From assembly GCA_023511455.1 (NCBI GenBank), contig JAIMBJ010000013.1, positions 23,609-87,608 on the forward strand: 64,000 bases of DNA. The letters run 5' to 3'. Of this stretch, positions 54,328 through 62,395 are shown piece by piece (position 1 is the first letter of the stretch; every line of letters starts with the position of its first letter). The position numbers were made by a program, and so were the translations under genes. This stretch comes from Bacillota bacterium (lineage in GTDB: Bacteria > Armatimonadota > HRBIN16). The notes under the pieces were generated by a model. That model saw only the letters and a list, made by a program, of their open reading frames with translations, did no database searches and was not told where the DNA came from.

Positions 54328-54542
54328 CTCGGCAGGAGGCTTGCCTCCAACCGCTTGCGACATCCGGAGGGCGAACCTCCGGCTGAACCGAACACAGTGC
54401 AAACGGCTCGGTGCGAGCCTCGCCCTCTGGAAGGGGTTTGTTCCTCCGCTGGAGGGCGAACCTCCAGGTGAGCCGGTCCCCAGCCAACCTCCCCGCGGGC
54501 GGGGAGCAGAGTTTACAGCTCGGCAGGAGCCTCGCCCTCCGG
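54328..54542. repeat. Cluster of at least five short GGAGGGCGAG/GAGCCTCGCCCTCC repeats
   Basis: Fills most of the 280-base gap between the corrinoid and URO-D genes. Copies: 54328-54348 (CTCGGCAGGAGGCTTGCC), 54364-54382 (GGAGGGCGAACCTCC), 54399-54427 (GCAAACGGCTCGGTGCGAGC), 54450-54466 (TGGAGGGCGAACCTCCA) and 54519-54542 (CTCGGCAGGAGCCTCGCC). Each is partly self-complementary and both orientations occur. Related copies lie at 13.3 kb and perhaps 9.2 kb. Confidence 0.75.
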
Positions 54543-54554
54543 ATAATCGCCCGG

Positions 54555-55196
54555 CTACGCTGCCCCCAGCAGCTCTTTGCACTTGTCGACGGCAGTGGCG
54601 GCGTCCGGAGCGTAGGCATCCGCGCCAATCTGGTTCGCCCATTCCTGGGTAACCGGCGCACCGCCTACGATGAGCTTCACCTTCGGACGCAGTCCTGCCT
54701 CGTCGAAGGCTTTAATCACCTCGGGAATATAGGTCATGGTAGTGGTCAGCAGAGCAGACATGCCCACAATCTGCGCGTTGTGTTCCTTCGCAGCCTCGAT
54801 GAACTTATCGGCACTGACGTCCACACCCAGGTCCACGACCTTAAAGCCCGCGCCTTCCATCATCATGGCTACCAGGTTCTTGCCGATGTCGTGCAGGTCG
54901 CCGCACACGGTGCCGATGACCATCGTACCTATCGGCTGTACGTCGGTGGCTACCAGTAAGGGGCGCAGAATCTCCATAGATGCCTTCATGGCGCGCGCTG
55001 CCACCAGAATCTCCGGCACGAAATACTCGCCGTTTTTGAACTTCTCACCGGCAACGGACATGCCGGCAATCAACCCCTCATCGAGTATCTGTTTGGGGGT
55101 AACGCCCGCGTTTACCAGCTTCTGGGTGAGCTCTACCGCTTCATTGCGTTTGCCTTCCAGTATCGCGTGGGCAAGTGCTTTGAGTTCCTCCTGCAT
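54555..55196 (-). CDS. Corrinoid (B12-binding) methyltransferase protein
   Basis: 213 residues. MtaC/MtbC-type architecture: a helical cap (about 1-90; LVNAGVTPKQILDEGLIAGM) and a B12-binding Rossmann domain (about 92-213) with GTVCGDLHDIGKNLVAMM, whose DLHDIG supplies the cobalt-ligand His, then GMSALLTTTMTYIPEVI and LIVGGAPVTQEWANQIGADA. It carries the methyl group between two methyltransferases, presumably the URO-D proteins downstream. AGGAGG lies six bases before the second of two consecutive ATG codons, hence this start. Confidence 0.92.
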   Translation of the reverse strand: MQEELKALAHAILEGKRNEAVELTQKLVNAGVTPKQILDEGLIAGMSVAGEKFKNGEYFVPEILVAARAMKASMEILRPLLVATDVQPIGTMVIGTVCGDLHDIGKNLVAMMMEGAGFKVVDLGVDVSADKFIEAAKEHNAQIVGMSALLTTTMTYIPEVIKAFDEAGLRPKVKLIVGGAPVTQEWANQIGADAYAPDAATAVDKCKELLGAA

Positions 55197-55267
55197 CATG
55201 GTCCTCCTGTGTGCGTTGATGGCGCAATGCTGTTCTTGGTATTTTTTCCAACAGTCTATCCGCAGTG

Positions 55268-55296
55268 ATGGTATAAGAGAGATTCCATTCTGTCAA
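55268..55296 (-). promoter_or_regulatory. Promoter of the corrinoid methyltransferase genes
   Basis: Minus strand: TTGACA (55291-55296), 17-base spacer, TACCAT (55268-55273). Predicted start near 55261, giving a leader of about 65 bases. No cobalamin riboswitch box was seen in the leader. Confidence 0.6.
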
Positions 55297-55501
55297 GGCG
55301 AATCTCCTGCTCTCTTGCTGGAGTGTATGTGAAAAATGCTCGTAAATCAAACCTTGGGGCGGTGATACATTCTCACACAGGAACACCATGGCGCAGGGAG
55401 ATCGCCCCCGCCCGGGCGGGCAATGACCGGGATCGAGCAAGATTTTGGCAGGGCAATGCCGAATGGAAAAATGGCAAACATACCGCAGTGGAGGCAAAGC
55501 G
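55297..55501. other. Rest of the 305-base gap between divergent genes
   Basis: Apart from the minus-strand promoter near 55.28 kb, this stretch shows only a GC-rich inverted patch (GCCCCCGCCCGGGCGGGC near 55404) and the GGAGG ribosome site of the aminopeptidase gene. No RNA gene or small protein is supported. Confidence 0.5.
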
Positions 55502-56617
55502 ATGAGAGACCCTCGTTTCGAGCAATTAGCGCAGGTACTGGTAGGGCACAGCACACGGGTGCAGCCAGGCGACAAGGTGCTGGTGGAAGCAACCGATGTG
55601 CCCGAGGAGTTCCTCTGCGTGCTGATAGAGCAGATAGTGAAAGCAGGAGGCGTGCCGCTGGTAGATACTAAACACTCGAAAGTGATGCGCACGTTGCAGA
55701 TGCACGCTACCGAAGAGCAGTTGCAGGTTATCGCCGATGTAGAGAAGTTCCGCATGGAGAAAATGCAGTGCTACATTGGCGTGCGGGGTACCCTGAATAG
55801 CGCACAGCTTTCCGATGTTCCCATCGACAAGGTGGAAATGGTGCAGAGGCTGTGGTGGAAGCCGGTTCACAGCGACATTCGCGTGCCCAACACCCGCTGG
55901 GTGGTGTTGCGCTGGCCCAACGACAGCATGGCGCAACAGGCGAACATGAGCACCGAAGCCTTCGAAGACTACTATTTCCGGGTGTGTACACTGGACTATA
56001 GCAGAATGGAGAGGGCGGTGCAGCCGCTGGTGGAACTGATGGGCCGGACCGACCGCGTGCGGCTGTTGGCACCGGGCACCGACCTGAGGTTTTCCATCAA
56101 GGATATTCCGGTCATCCCCTGCTACGGATTGCGCAACATTCCTGATGGGGAGTGTTTTACCGCTCCGGTGCGTGATTCGGTGGAGGGTGAGATTACCTTC
56201 AATGTGCCCTCGCTCTATCACGGCAAGACCTTTGAAAACATTCGTCTGGTGTTCAGGGCAGGCAAGATTGTGGATGCCACCTGCAACCTCACCGACGAGC
56301 TGAACAGGATACTGGACTTCGACGAAGGAGCACGCTACGTGGGTGAGTTCTCGCTGGGCTTTAACCCGCACATCCTGCACCCCATGAAGGACACGCTGTT
56401 CGACGAGAAGATTGCGGGCTCCTTACACTTCACTCCCGGCAACGCCTATGGCGTGGCTGACAACGGCAACCGCTCGCAGATACACTGGGACCTGGTGTTG
56501 ATTCAGCGCGCCGAGTACGGCGGAGGGGAGATTTACTTCGATGACCGCCTGATACGCAAGGATGGACGCTTTGTGTTGCCGGAGCTGGAAGGGCTGAACC
56601 CGGAGAATCTGGCGTAA
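55502..56617 (+). CDS. M29-family metallo-aminopeptidase
   Basis: 371 residues with GGAGG before the ATG. AmpS/PepS-type thermophilic aminopeptidase: N-terminal alpha/beta domain (VQPGDKVLVEATDVPEEFLC), then the metal site in the C-terminal half: GEFSLGFNPH, LFDEKIAGSLHFTPGNAYG and RSQIHWDLVL, with the Glu, His and Asp ligands. Cleaves N-terminal residues from peptides, probably in the cytoplasm. It stands alone and converges on the HEAT-repeat gene. Confidence 0.92.
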   Translation: MRDPRFEQLAQVLVGHSTRVQPGDKVLVEATDVPEEFLCVLIEQIVKAGGVPLVDTKHSKVMRTLQMHATEEQLQVIADVEKFRMEKMQCYIGVRGTLNSAQLSDVPIDKVEMVQRLWWKPVHSDIRVPNTRWVVLRWPNDSMAQQANMSTEAFEDYYFRVCTLDYSRMERAVQPLVELMGRTDRVRLLAPGTDLRFSIKDIPVIPCYGLRNIPDGECFTAPVRDSVEGEITFNVPSLYHGKTFENIRLVFRAGKIVDATCNLTDELNRILDFDEGARYVGEFSLGFNPHILHPMKDTLFDEKIAGSLHFTPGNAYGVADNGNRSQIHWDLVLIQRAEYGGGEIYFDDRLIRKDGRFVLPELEGLNPENLA

Positions 56618-56622
56618 TCCAT

Positions 56623-56647
56623 CCCTCTCCCGGGCACCGGGAGAGGG
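56623..56647. terminator. Bidirectional hairpin between convergent genes
   Basis: CCCTCTCCCGG, loop GCA, CCGGGAGAGGG: a perfect 11-bp stem in the 49-base gap. No T-run on either side, so it may be a Rho-independent boundary only in part, or a 3'-end stabiliser. Confidence 0.55.
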
Positions 56648-56666
56648 GAGGATGATAGTTCCGTGT

Positions 56667-58535
56667 TTAGCGTTGCTGTAGTGGCAGGGGTTTACCGTCG
56701 GGGGAGGTGATGCGCAAAGTGAGCTGCCAGCCGTCGGCTCCGTTCAGCACCTTACACAGGATGCGGTTCCAGCCCTGCTGCAGGGTGGCGGTAGCGGTAT
56801 CCTGGTCAATGGTAAGCCCCCTGTCGCCGATAAACTCGTGCACCTTTTGCCCATTCACCCAGCAGGTAACATCGTCGTCGCTGCCGATTTTCAGGGTGAC
56901 CGTCTGCACGGTATCGCTGTACACCTCGGCGTAGGCGTAACCGCCCGTGTTCTCGCGCGCACCGGCACTTAGCCAGAAATCCAGCACGCCCTGCGGGTCG
57001 TCCAGTTCGATACGCCGCCACCGGACGCCGTTCACCTCCGCCTGCAGGTCCATCGGTGCGCCGGGGTCTACCAGGTCGCGCTGACGGAGCAAGCTGCGCT
57101 CCGCCAGAGGAGCCAGTATCCACCAGTTCACCACCATGCCCTGCTGGATCGCGATATCTTGAACGCTGATTGCCGAACCCAACAAACGCAGCACACCTGC
57201 CAGACGGATCACGCTTTCACGGTCACGTGCTTTTTCCAGAGCAGTGCGGGCGAGAACCGTCGCTAAGTCGGTTTTACCCTGCTTCTGCAGGGCGAACGCT
57301 ACCCCTGGCACTGCCTCTATCGCGGCTTGACGTACCTGCTCGTTCTCATGCCCCAGTGCGACCATCAGCGCGGAGGCAGTGTCGGCGTGGCGTAGACGTC
57401 CCATGGCGTTCAGCGCGGCAACCTTCACCGCGGGCTCGTTATCACCGAACGCTTTGAGCAGCGAGGGCAGCACCACGCCCGGAGAGCCGGATTGATACCC
57501 CAGCAGGTCAATCAAGCGCAGGCGTTGCTCTCCCTGCGCGTTCTGCATATGCACCACCAGCGCCTCTGCAAGCCCCGGTATCTTCACCTCCTGCAGCAAA
57601 GAGTATGCGGTGCGGGCGATGGCGGGGTTCGGGTGGTTGAGTGCCTTCACCAGCAAGGTTGCGGTGCCTGCGTTGCTGGTGTGTGCCACTCCCACCAGTC
57701 CAGCGGCGCGCAGGGTGGGTGTATTGCCGTTGGCATAGAGCCACTGAAAGAGCGGGGCGGCTTGCCCCGCCGCGCCGGAGCGGCGAAGCCGCTCCGCGAT
57801 ACGTACCAGCGAGTGCTGAGCCGCCTCTTTTTCTCTGGCGCTGCCTTTCTGAGCAATCTGTTGCAACGCCTTCTGGATTTCGGGAGTGGGGAACTCTCCG
57901 GCGACCGTAATCGCCGTCAGTCGCACCTCTGCCTGTGCGCTTTTCAGTGCACCCAGCACCACCTTTGCCGAGCTGGGCTGTTTGCGTGCACCGATAGCCA
58001 TTAGCAGAGCGCTTTTCCACTGCGGGTCGGTTGCCTGCGCGAAGGCGCGTTCCATGGCGGAGGTGGCTTCCTTGCCCGGAATCTGCTGCAGCGCCATTCG
58101 TGCTGCCTCGCGCAGGGTCTTATTCTCCAGCAGTTTTTGCAGAGTCGGCACCGATTGTGAAGTGCCCACCACCGTAATCAAGCGCAGCAGCAGGCGATGC
58201 AGAGATTCCGGTGCCGGCTTCTGCAGGCGTGCCAGCAACGCTTTCTCGGCGGCGTTACGCTCGGATGTTGCGCCGGGGCGTGTGGACTGGTAAACCACCT
58301 TCTCCAGAGCCATCGTGGCAGCCATCACTGCGCCCGGCTCGGCGTCAGGATTTTCGATAATCGCCAGCAGGGCGGGAATAGCCTTCACGCCGAACGGCGC
58401 TATTTCCTCAATCGCCTGCCGTCGTGCGTTATCGTCGGGTGACCGCAGCTTCTGAACGGTATGCTCCATGTTCTGGCACGCGCTGGGAAGAGCCAGTGCC
58501 AGCAACGCTACTACGGTGAGCCATGTTCTCTTCAT
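56667..58535 (-). CDS. Secreted HEAT-repeat protein with C-terminal PA14-like domain
   Basis: 622 residues. Signal peptide with a Cys at about residue 20 (LPSAC), a possible but weak lipobox. From about 25 to 440 there are many HEAT-like helical pairs (for example VKAIPALLAIIENPD, VLPSLLKAFGDNEPAVKVAA, ASALMVALGHENEQVRQAA). From about 490 to 615 a beta-sandwich ends with GSDDDVTCWVNGQKVHEF and QGWNRILCKVLNG, a pattern of PA14-like or glycosidase jelly-roll modules. Probably a scaffold or binding protein outside the cytoplasm. It lies 16 bases downstream of the Tat-exported oxidoreductase gene, on the same strand. Confidence 0.82.
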   Translation of the reverse strand: MKRTWLTVVALLALALPSACQNMEHTVQKLRSPDDNARRQAIEEIAPFGVKAIPALLAIIENPDAEPGAVMAATMALEKVVYQSTRPGATSERNAAEKALLARLQKPAPESLHRLLLRLITVVGTSQSVPTLQKLLENKTLREAARMALQQIPGKEATSAMERAFAQATDPQWKSALLMAIGARKQPSSAKVVLGALKSAQAEVRLTAITVAGEFPTPEIQKALQQIAQKGSAREKEAAQHSLVRIAERLRRSGAAGQAAPLFQWLYANGNTPTLRAAGLVGVAHTSNAGTATLLVKALNHPNPAIARTAYSLLQEVKIPGLAEALVVHMQNAQGEQRLRLIDLLGYQSGSPGVVLPSLLKAFGDNEPAVKVAALNAMGRLRHADTASALMVALGHENEQVRQAAIEAVPGVAFALQKQGKTDLATVLARTALEKARDRESVIRLAGVLRLLGSAISVQDIAIQQGMVVNWWILAPLAERSLLRQRDLVDPGAPMDLQAEVNGVRWRRIELDDPQGVLDFWLSAGARENTGGYAYAEVYSDTVQTVTLKIGSDDDVTCWVNGQKVHEFIGDRGLTIDQDTATATLQQGWNRILCKVLNGADGWQLTLRITSPDGKPLPLQQR

Positions 58536-58551
58536 TGTCTGCCTGCACCTC

Positions 58552-59841
58552 CTACCTCAAGTACCACGGCGCGCGATAGGGACGACTGAGCCAGCGGTTT
58601 GCCTCCGGGTCGTCCACGAACTGCTCTTTCACGGGGTCCCAGCGCAGCTTCCTGCCCAGCCGCATGGCGATGTTGCCGATATGGGCTACCGTCACCGAGC
58701 GATGCCCGATTTCCACGTCGCAAATGGGCTTCTTGCGCGTGCGGATGCAATCCAGCCAGTTCTGGTGGTGGCTGAGGCTGCGATACAGCTGCACATCGTT
58801 TGGTCCCCACGTTATCTGCTGCAGCTCTTTGGGGCTGGTATCGATGCCTCCGCGCCACACGTGCACGTAGCCATCTGTGCCCTCGAAGCGCACGCCACGT
58901 TCCGGAGTGGTGGCAATCATGTGCACCCCGCTGGCATATTCGTAATGCACCTCGAAGTTCACATAGGTTTCGCACATTCCTTTCACCGGTGGCACGCCCT
59001 TGCCTTCCACGCTCACGGGTCCGCTGAGGTCCGTGCCCAGCCCCCATTGCGCGATGTCAAAGTGGTGATGCCCCCAGTCGGTCATCTCGCCGCCCGAGTA
59101 GTCCCAGAACCAGCGGAAGTTCCACAGGTAGCGGGCATAGTTGAAAGGCACCCACGGAGCGGGCCCCAGATACAGGTTCCAGTCCAGGTCGGGCGGTGGT
59201 TCCACGTCTGGCTGCGGGTCCAGGTCCGGACCGGCTGGCAGGTTCACGCGCACGGTATGCACTTTGCCGATTTTGCCGTTACGCACCAGCATACACGCCA
59301 GCCAGAAGTAGTAGTCCGACCTTTGCTGGCTGCCGACCTGAAAGACGCGGTTGTAGCGGCGCACGGCGCGCACCAGAGCCTTGCCCTCGTCTACAAAGAG
59401 GGTCAACGGCTTCTCGCAGTACACGTCTTTGCCCGATTCGCACGCCATGATGCTGATCAGCGTGTGCCAGTGATCGGGCGTGGAGATGACTACCGCGTCG
59501 ATGTCCTTGCGGTCCAGCAGGTGGCGGAAGTCGGTGTAGGCAGCACAGTCCTGATTGCCATAGCGATTGTCCACAGCCTTTTTCGCGCGGTCGCGATGGG
59601 GGGCATACACGTCGCATACCGCCAGCACCTGCACCTGTCCGTTACCCAAAAAACCGTTCAGATGTCCCATGCCCATGCCACCAAGCCCGATGAAGCCGAG
59701 CGTGATGCGGTCGCTGGGTGCGCTTCGCTGAGCCGAGCCGAACACTGAGGCGGGTACAACGGCAGGCATGGCAACGGCAGCTGCGCCGACAGCCGCCCCT
59801 TTGAGAAACTGCCTTCGTGTTATCCGTTTGCCTTTACTCAT
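58552..59841 (-). CDS. Tat-exported Gfo/Idh/MocA oxidoreductase
   Basis: 429 residues from MSKGKR, with AAAGG nine bases upstream. Twin-arginine signal (TRRQFLKGAAVGAAAVAMPA), then a Rossmann domain (IGLGGMGMGHLNGFL), the family's EKP motif (DVYCEKPLTLF) near residue 128 and the catalytic region GGEMTDWGHHHFDIAQWGLG. These exported oxidoreductases are common in Planctomycetes and Armatimonadota and probably act on sugars with a tightly bound cofactor. It would use the Tat pathway to which the tatA gene at 33.9 kb belongs. Confidence 0.92.
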   Translation of the reverse strand: MSKGKRITRRQFLKGAAVGAAAVAMPAVVPASVFGSAQRSAPSDRITLGFIGLGGMGMGHLNGFLGNGQVQVLAVCDVYAPHRDRAKKAVDNRYGNQDCAAYTDFRHLLDRKDIDAVVISTPDHWHTLISIMACESGKDVYCEKPLTLFVDEGKALVRAVRRYNRVFQVGSQQRSDYYFWLACMLVRNGKIGKVHTVRVNLPAGPDLDPQPDVEPPPDLDWNLYLGPAPWVPFNYARYLWNFRWFWDYSGGEMTDWGHHHFDIAQWGLGTDLSGPVSVEGKGVPPVKGMCETYVNFEVHYEYASGVHMIATTPERGVRFEGTDGYVHVWRGGIDTSPKELQQITWGPNDVQLYRSLSHHQNWLDCIRTRKKPICDVEIGHRSVTVAHIGNIAMRLGRKLRWDPVKEQFVDDPEANRWLSRPYRAPWYLR

Positions 59842-59962
59842 GCCGACCATCCTTTCCGCGAACGAGATTCAGTCGGGGTGGTAGTTTCACTGAGAACTTC
59901 TGGGGATACGGGAAGGAGTCCTGCAAAAACTAACGGGACTACAGCGGCCGAAAGGGCATCTT

Positions 59963-59985
59963 CGGCGAAAGCCGCATCTTCGCCG
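59963..59985. other. Small hairpin downstream of znuB
   Basis: CGGCGAA (59963-59969) and TTCGCCG (59979-59985) around a 9-base loop, in the 199-base gap between znuB and the oxidoreductase start. No T-run; a terminator role is uncertain. Nothing else was recognised in the gap. Confidence 0.35.
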
Positions 59986-60040
59986 GGGAAGCCTCTCACT
60001 GTGTCGCATCTCGAAGTCGTCCGTCACACGGTTGCGCTAC

Positions 60041-60841
60041 TCATGCTGTTCGCCGGAACACCACCGATAGCATAAACACTATTGCCGCCGTAAGCACTAT
60101 CGCCGCGCCAGACGCGGTGCCGAACCAGTAAGAAGCATATAGCCCCAGCACACTGCTGATGCCGCCAATCGCGCAGGCAGCGATTGCCATCCCCCTAAAG
60201 CTGCACGTGAGATTGCGTGCGGCGGCAGCGGGTAATAGCAGCATGGCGGTCACCAGTACAATACCAATCAACTTCAGCGACAGGGTAACCATGACCGCCA
60301 GCAGTACGAGAAACAGCAGGTCTACGCGTGCGACGGAAGTACCCATCGCCATTGCCATCTCACGGTGCACAGAAACCCGCAGCAGGGCATTCCACATCGC
60401 CAGTATCGCCAGCACGCTTCCCGCGCACATGACCGCTACCAGCCACACGTCTTCCCACGCCAGTGCGAGGATATCCCCAAACAGGAACTGGAACAGCCCG
60501 GTTTGGTACCCCTGCAGGATGCCCAGCAGCAGGATACCTGCCCCCGCGCAGATGGCGAGGTACACGCCGATCACGGTGTCCGCCGGTATCTGCGTGCGGT
60601 GCAGGGTGAAGACAATGGCGAGCGTCACCAGTACAGCAGCGGCGATAACCGTTGGCAGGACCGGAGTCGCCAGCAGGGCGGACAGCGCCAGCCCGGTAAA
60701 TGCCGAATGTGCCACTGCTTCTCCGAAGAACGAAAGACGCCGCGTGACCACGAAAACGCCGACAAGCGGCAAGCTGAAACCCAGTAACACGGCTGCAATC
60801 AACGCGCGCTGGAAGAAGGGATACTGCAAAATCTCCGTCAT
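60041..60841 (-). CDS. znuB: Zinc/manganese ABC transporter permease
   Basis: 266 residues with about eight spans, ABC-3 family. Visible: FFQRALIAAVLLGFSLPLVG at the start, then GVFVVTRRLSFFGEAVAHSA, the conserved loop of ZnuB/MntB that contacts the ATPase, and LKLIGIVLVTAMLLLPAAAA late in the chain. Its ATG overlaps the ATPase stop codon (ATGA). Last gene of the metal uptake operon. Confidence 0.92.
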   Translation of the reverse strand: MTEILQYPFFQRALIAAVLLGFSLPLVGVFVVTRRLSFFGEAVAHSAFTGLALSALLATPVLPTVIAAAVLVTLAIVFTLHRTQIPADTVIGVYLAICAGAGILLLGILQGYQTGLFQFLFGDILALAWEDVWLVAVMCAGSVLAILAMWNALLRVSVHREMAMAMGTSVARVDLLFLVLLAVMVTLSLKLIGIVLVTAMLLLPAAAARNLTCSFRGMAIAACAIGGISSVLGLYASYWFGTASGAAIVLTAAIVFMLSVVFRRTA

Positions 60842-61566
60842 GGCTGGTGCTCCCGGTGTGTGTAAAGTGTCATTTCTTGTCCGTACACCAGACGAATCAT
60901 CTCGGCGTTCAAAGCCTGAGCAGGTGGCCCGAAGCAGAGCAATCGGCGGTTCAGGCACAGCACCTGCGAGGCGTAGCGGGTGACCACGCTCAGGTCATGC
61001 GAGACCAATACCACCGTCAGGTGATGTTCTTCCCGCAGCTGCTCGATAATGTCGTAGAAGCGGCTCTCCCCTTCGATATCTACGCCGGTTGCCGGTTCGT
61101 CCAGAAAGAGGATCTCCGGTTCACGCAACAGATTCAGGGCAATCACCACCCGCTGGAGCTGCCCTCCCGAAAGCTTACCGATGGGATGGTGAAGCATGCG
61201 AGAAACCCCGACCTCGTGCAGGGCAGATTCGATACGAGATGAAGAGGCATGAGGTACGTAGGCGTGCAGCATCTCTTTTACCGTCAGGGGAAGGTAGCGG
61301 TCGTACTCCAGCTGCTGCGGTACATAGCCCACCTTCTGGCGCAGCTCGCCAATCTGGGCGATGGGCACCCCAAAAAGGGTAATGCTGCCGGAAGCCAGTG
61401 GCACCAAACCCAGCGCCGCGCGCAGCAGGGTGGTCTTGCCCGCGCCGTTGGGACCGATGATGGCGACCGTGCTGCCGCGTTCGACCTGCAGGGTGATGTT
61501 CTCGATGAGACGCACGCCACCTATCTCCACACTGACGTTGTTCACATCCAGAACGATGTCCGCCAT
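60838..61566 (-). CDS. znuC: Zinc/manganese ABC transporter ATPase
   Basis: 242 residues. Walker A GPNGAGKTTLLRAALG near residue 40, Q-loop VGYVPQQLEYDRYLPLTVKE, signature KLSGGQLQRVVIALNLL, Walker B ILFLDEPATGVD and LVSHDLSVV. Subfamily features fit ZnuC/MntA. Its start codon directly abuts the stop codon of the embedded methyltransferase gene, and it overlaps znuB by four bases. Confidence 0.93.
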   Translation of the reverse strand: MADIVLDVNNVSVEIGGVRLIENITLQVERGSTVAIIGPNGAGKTTLLRAALGLVPLASGSITLFGVPIAQIGELRQKVGYVPQQLEYDRYLPLTVKEMLHAYVPHASSSRIESALHEVGVSRMLHHPIGKLSGGQLQRVVIALNLLREPEILFLDEPATGVDIEGESRFYDIIEQLREEHHLTVVLVSHDLSVVTRYASQVLCLNRRLLCFGPPAQALNAEMIRLVYGQEMTLYTHREHQP

Positions 61567-62373
61567 TTATGTCTCCTTACTACCAGAAGCCAGCCACACG
61601 TAACCCAACACACTTCGCAGCGATTCCACAGGCAGATGTTTGCTGACGAGGTCATGGAACTCCTTGCGTGTGAAACGATAATAGTAGATACCACCCGGAT
61701 GCATACCCTGTTTGGATGCACCCCAGCGGGTCAGCCACGACCAGTGATAACCGGATATCGCATATCGTCCGCCCGGCTTGAGCACGCGAGACATCTCCGC
61801 CAGCACCTGCCGGCGCAGTCGGTCGCTGGGCAGATGCTCGACCAGCTGGCAGCTGGCTACCGCGTCCAGCGTTTCGTCCGCAAGGGGCAGGAAACAGGCG
61901 TCCGCATGTATCAGCAGTGTCTTCTCCAGAAAGCCTGCCTGTTGCATCCGCTGCCGGCACAACCGCAGGCTTTGCAACGAGAAATCCACGCCTATTGTGA
62001 AATCTGCCAGCGCAGCAAAATGCTGCAGCATCCGTCCCGTACCGCAACCGATTTCCGCCAGTACATTAAACCGCCCCGATTCACCTCGTAGCGCGCGTAA
62101 CGTCATGCGGGTTTCCACCGGCGACATGAGGAGCAGTCCCAGTAGACGGTCGTATTGTGAAGCCTGTGCATCCCGTGCCTGCATCTCTGACTGCTTTCGC
62201 AACCACTCCTCACGCTCATGCGCTGTCGCGAGGTCGTGCAGCACAAAGCTGGGAATGCCATCCACAATGGGAAACGTCCTCTGACATTCGGAGCACCGTA
62301 TTTTTCCTTCGCCCGCGAGCAGCTGCTCGCGGTCAAAAGGGCATCTCAACATCTCGCTCTGCCACTGTTGCAT
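61567..62373 (-). CDS. Class I methyltransferase with Trm112-like zinc ribbon
   Basis: 268 residues with GGAAGGG before the ATG at 62373. The first 45 residues form a Trm112/YbaR-like zinc ribbon (LRCPFDREQL and IRCSECQRTFPIVDGIPSFV). From about 105 an S-adenosylmethionine-binding Rossmann domain follows: VLAEIGCGTGRMLQHFA, IGVDFSLQSLRLC, VASCQLVEHLP, RVLKPGGRYAISGY. The substrate is not evident. It sits between znuA and znuC in the same transcript, with a 22-base gap on one side and none on the other. Confidence 0.85.
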   Translation of the reverse strand: MQQWQSEMLRCPFDREQLLAGEGKIRCSECQRTFPIVDGIPSFVLHDLATAHEREEWLRKQSEMQARDAQASQYDRLLGLLLMSPVETRMTLRALRGESGRFNVLAEIGCGTGRMLQHFAALADFTIGVDFSLQSLRLCRQRMQQAGFLEKTLLIHADACFLPLADETLDAVASCQLVEHLPSDRLRRQVLAEMSRVLKPGGRYAISGYHWSWLTRWGASKQGMHPGGIYYYRFTRKEFHDLVSKHLPVESLRSVLGYVWLASGSKET

Positions 62374-62395
62374 GTCCCATCCCTTCCCAAGCGAA

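Noticed and set aside
54275..54661. N-terminal extension of the second URO-D protein
   Set aside because: It would translate the short-repeat cluster and part of the corrinoid gene region; the TTG at 54274 has a good ribosome site and aligns with the family start.
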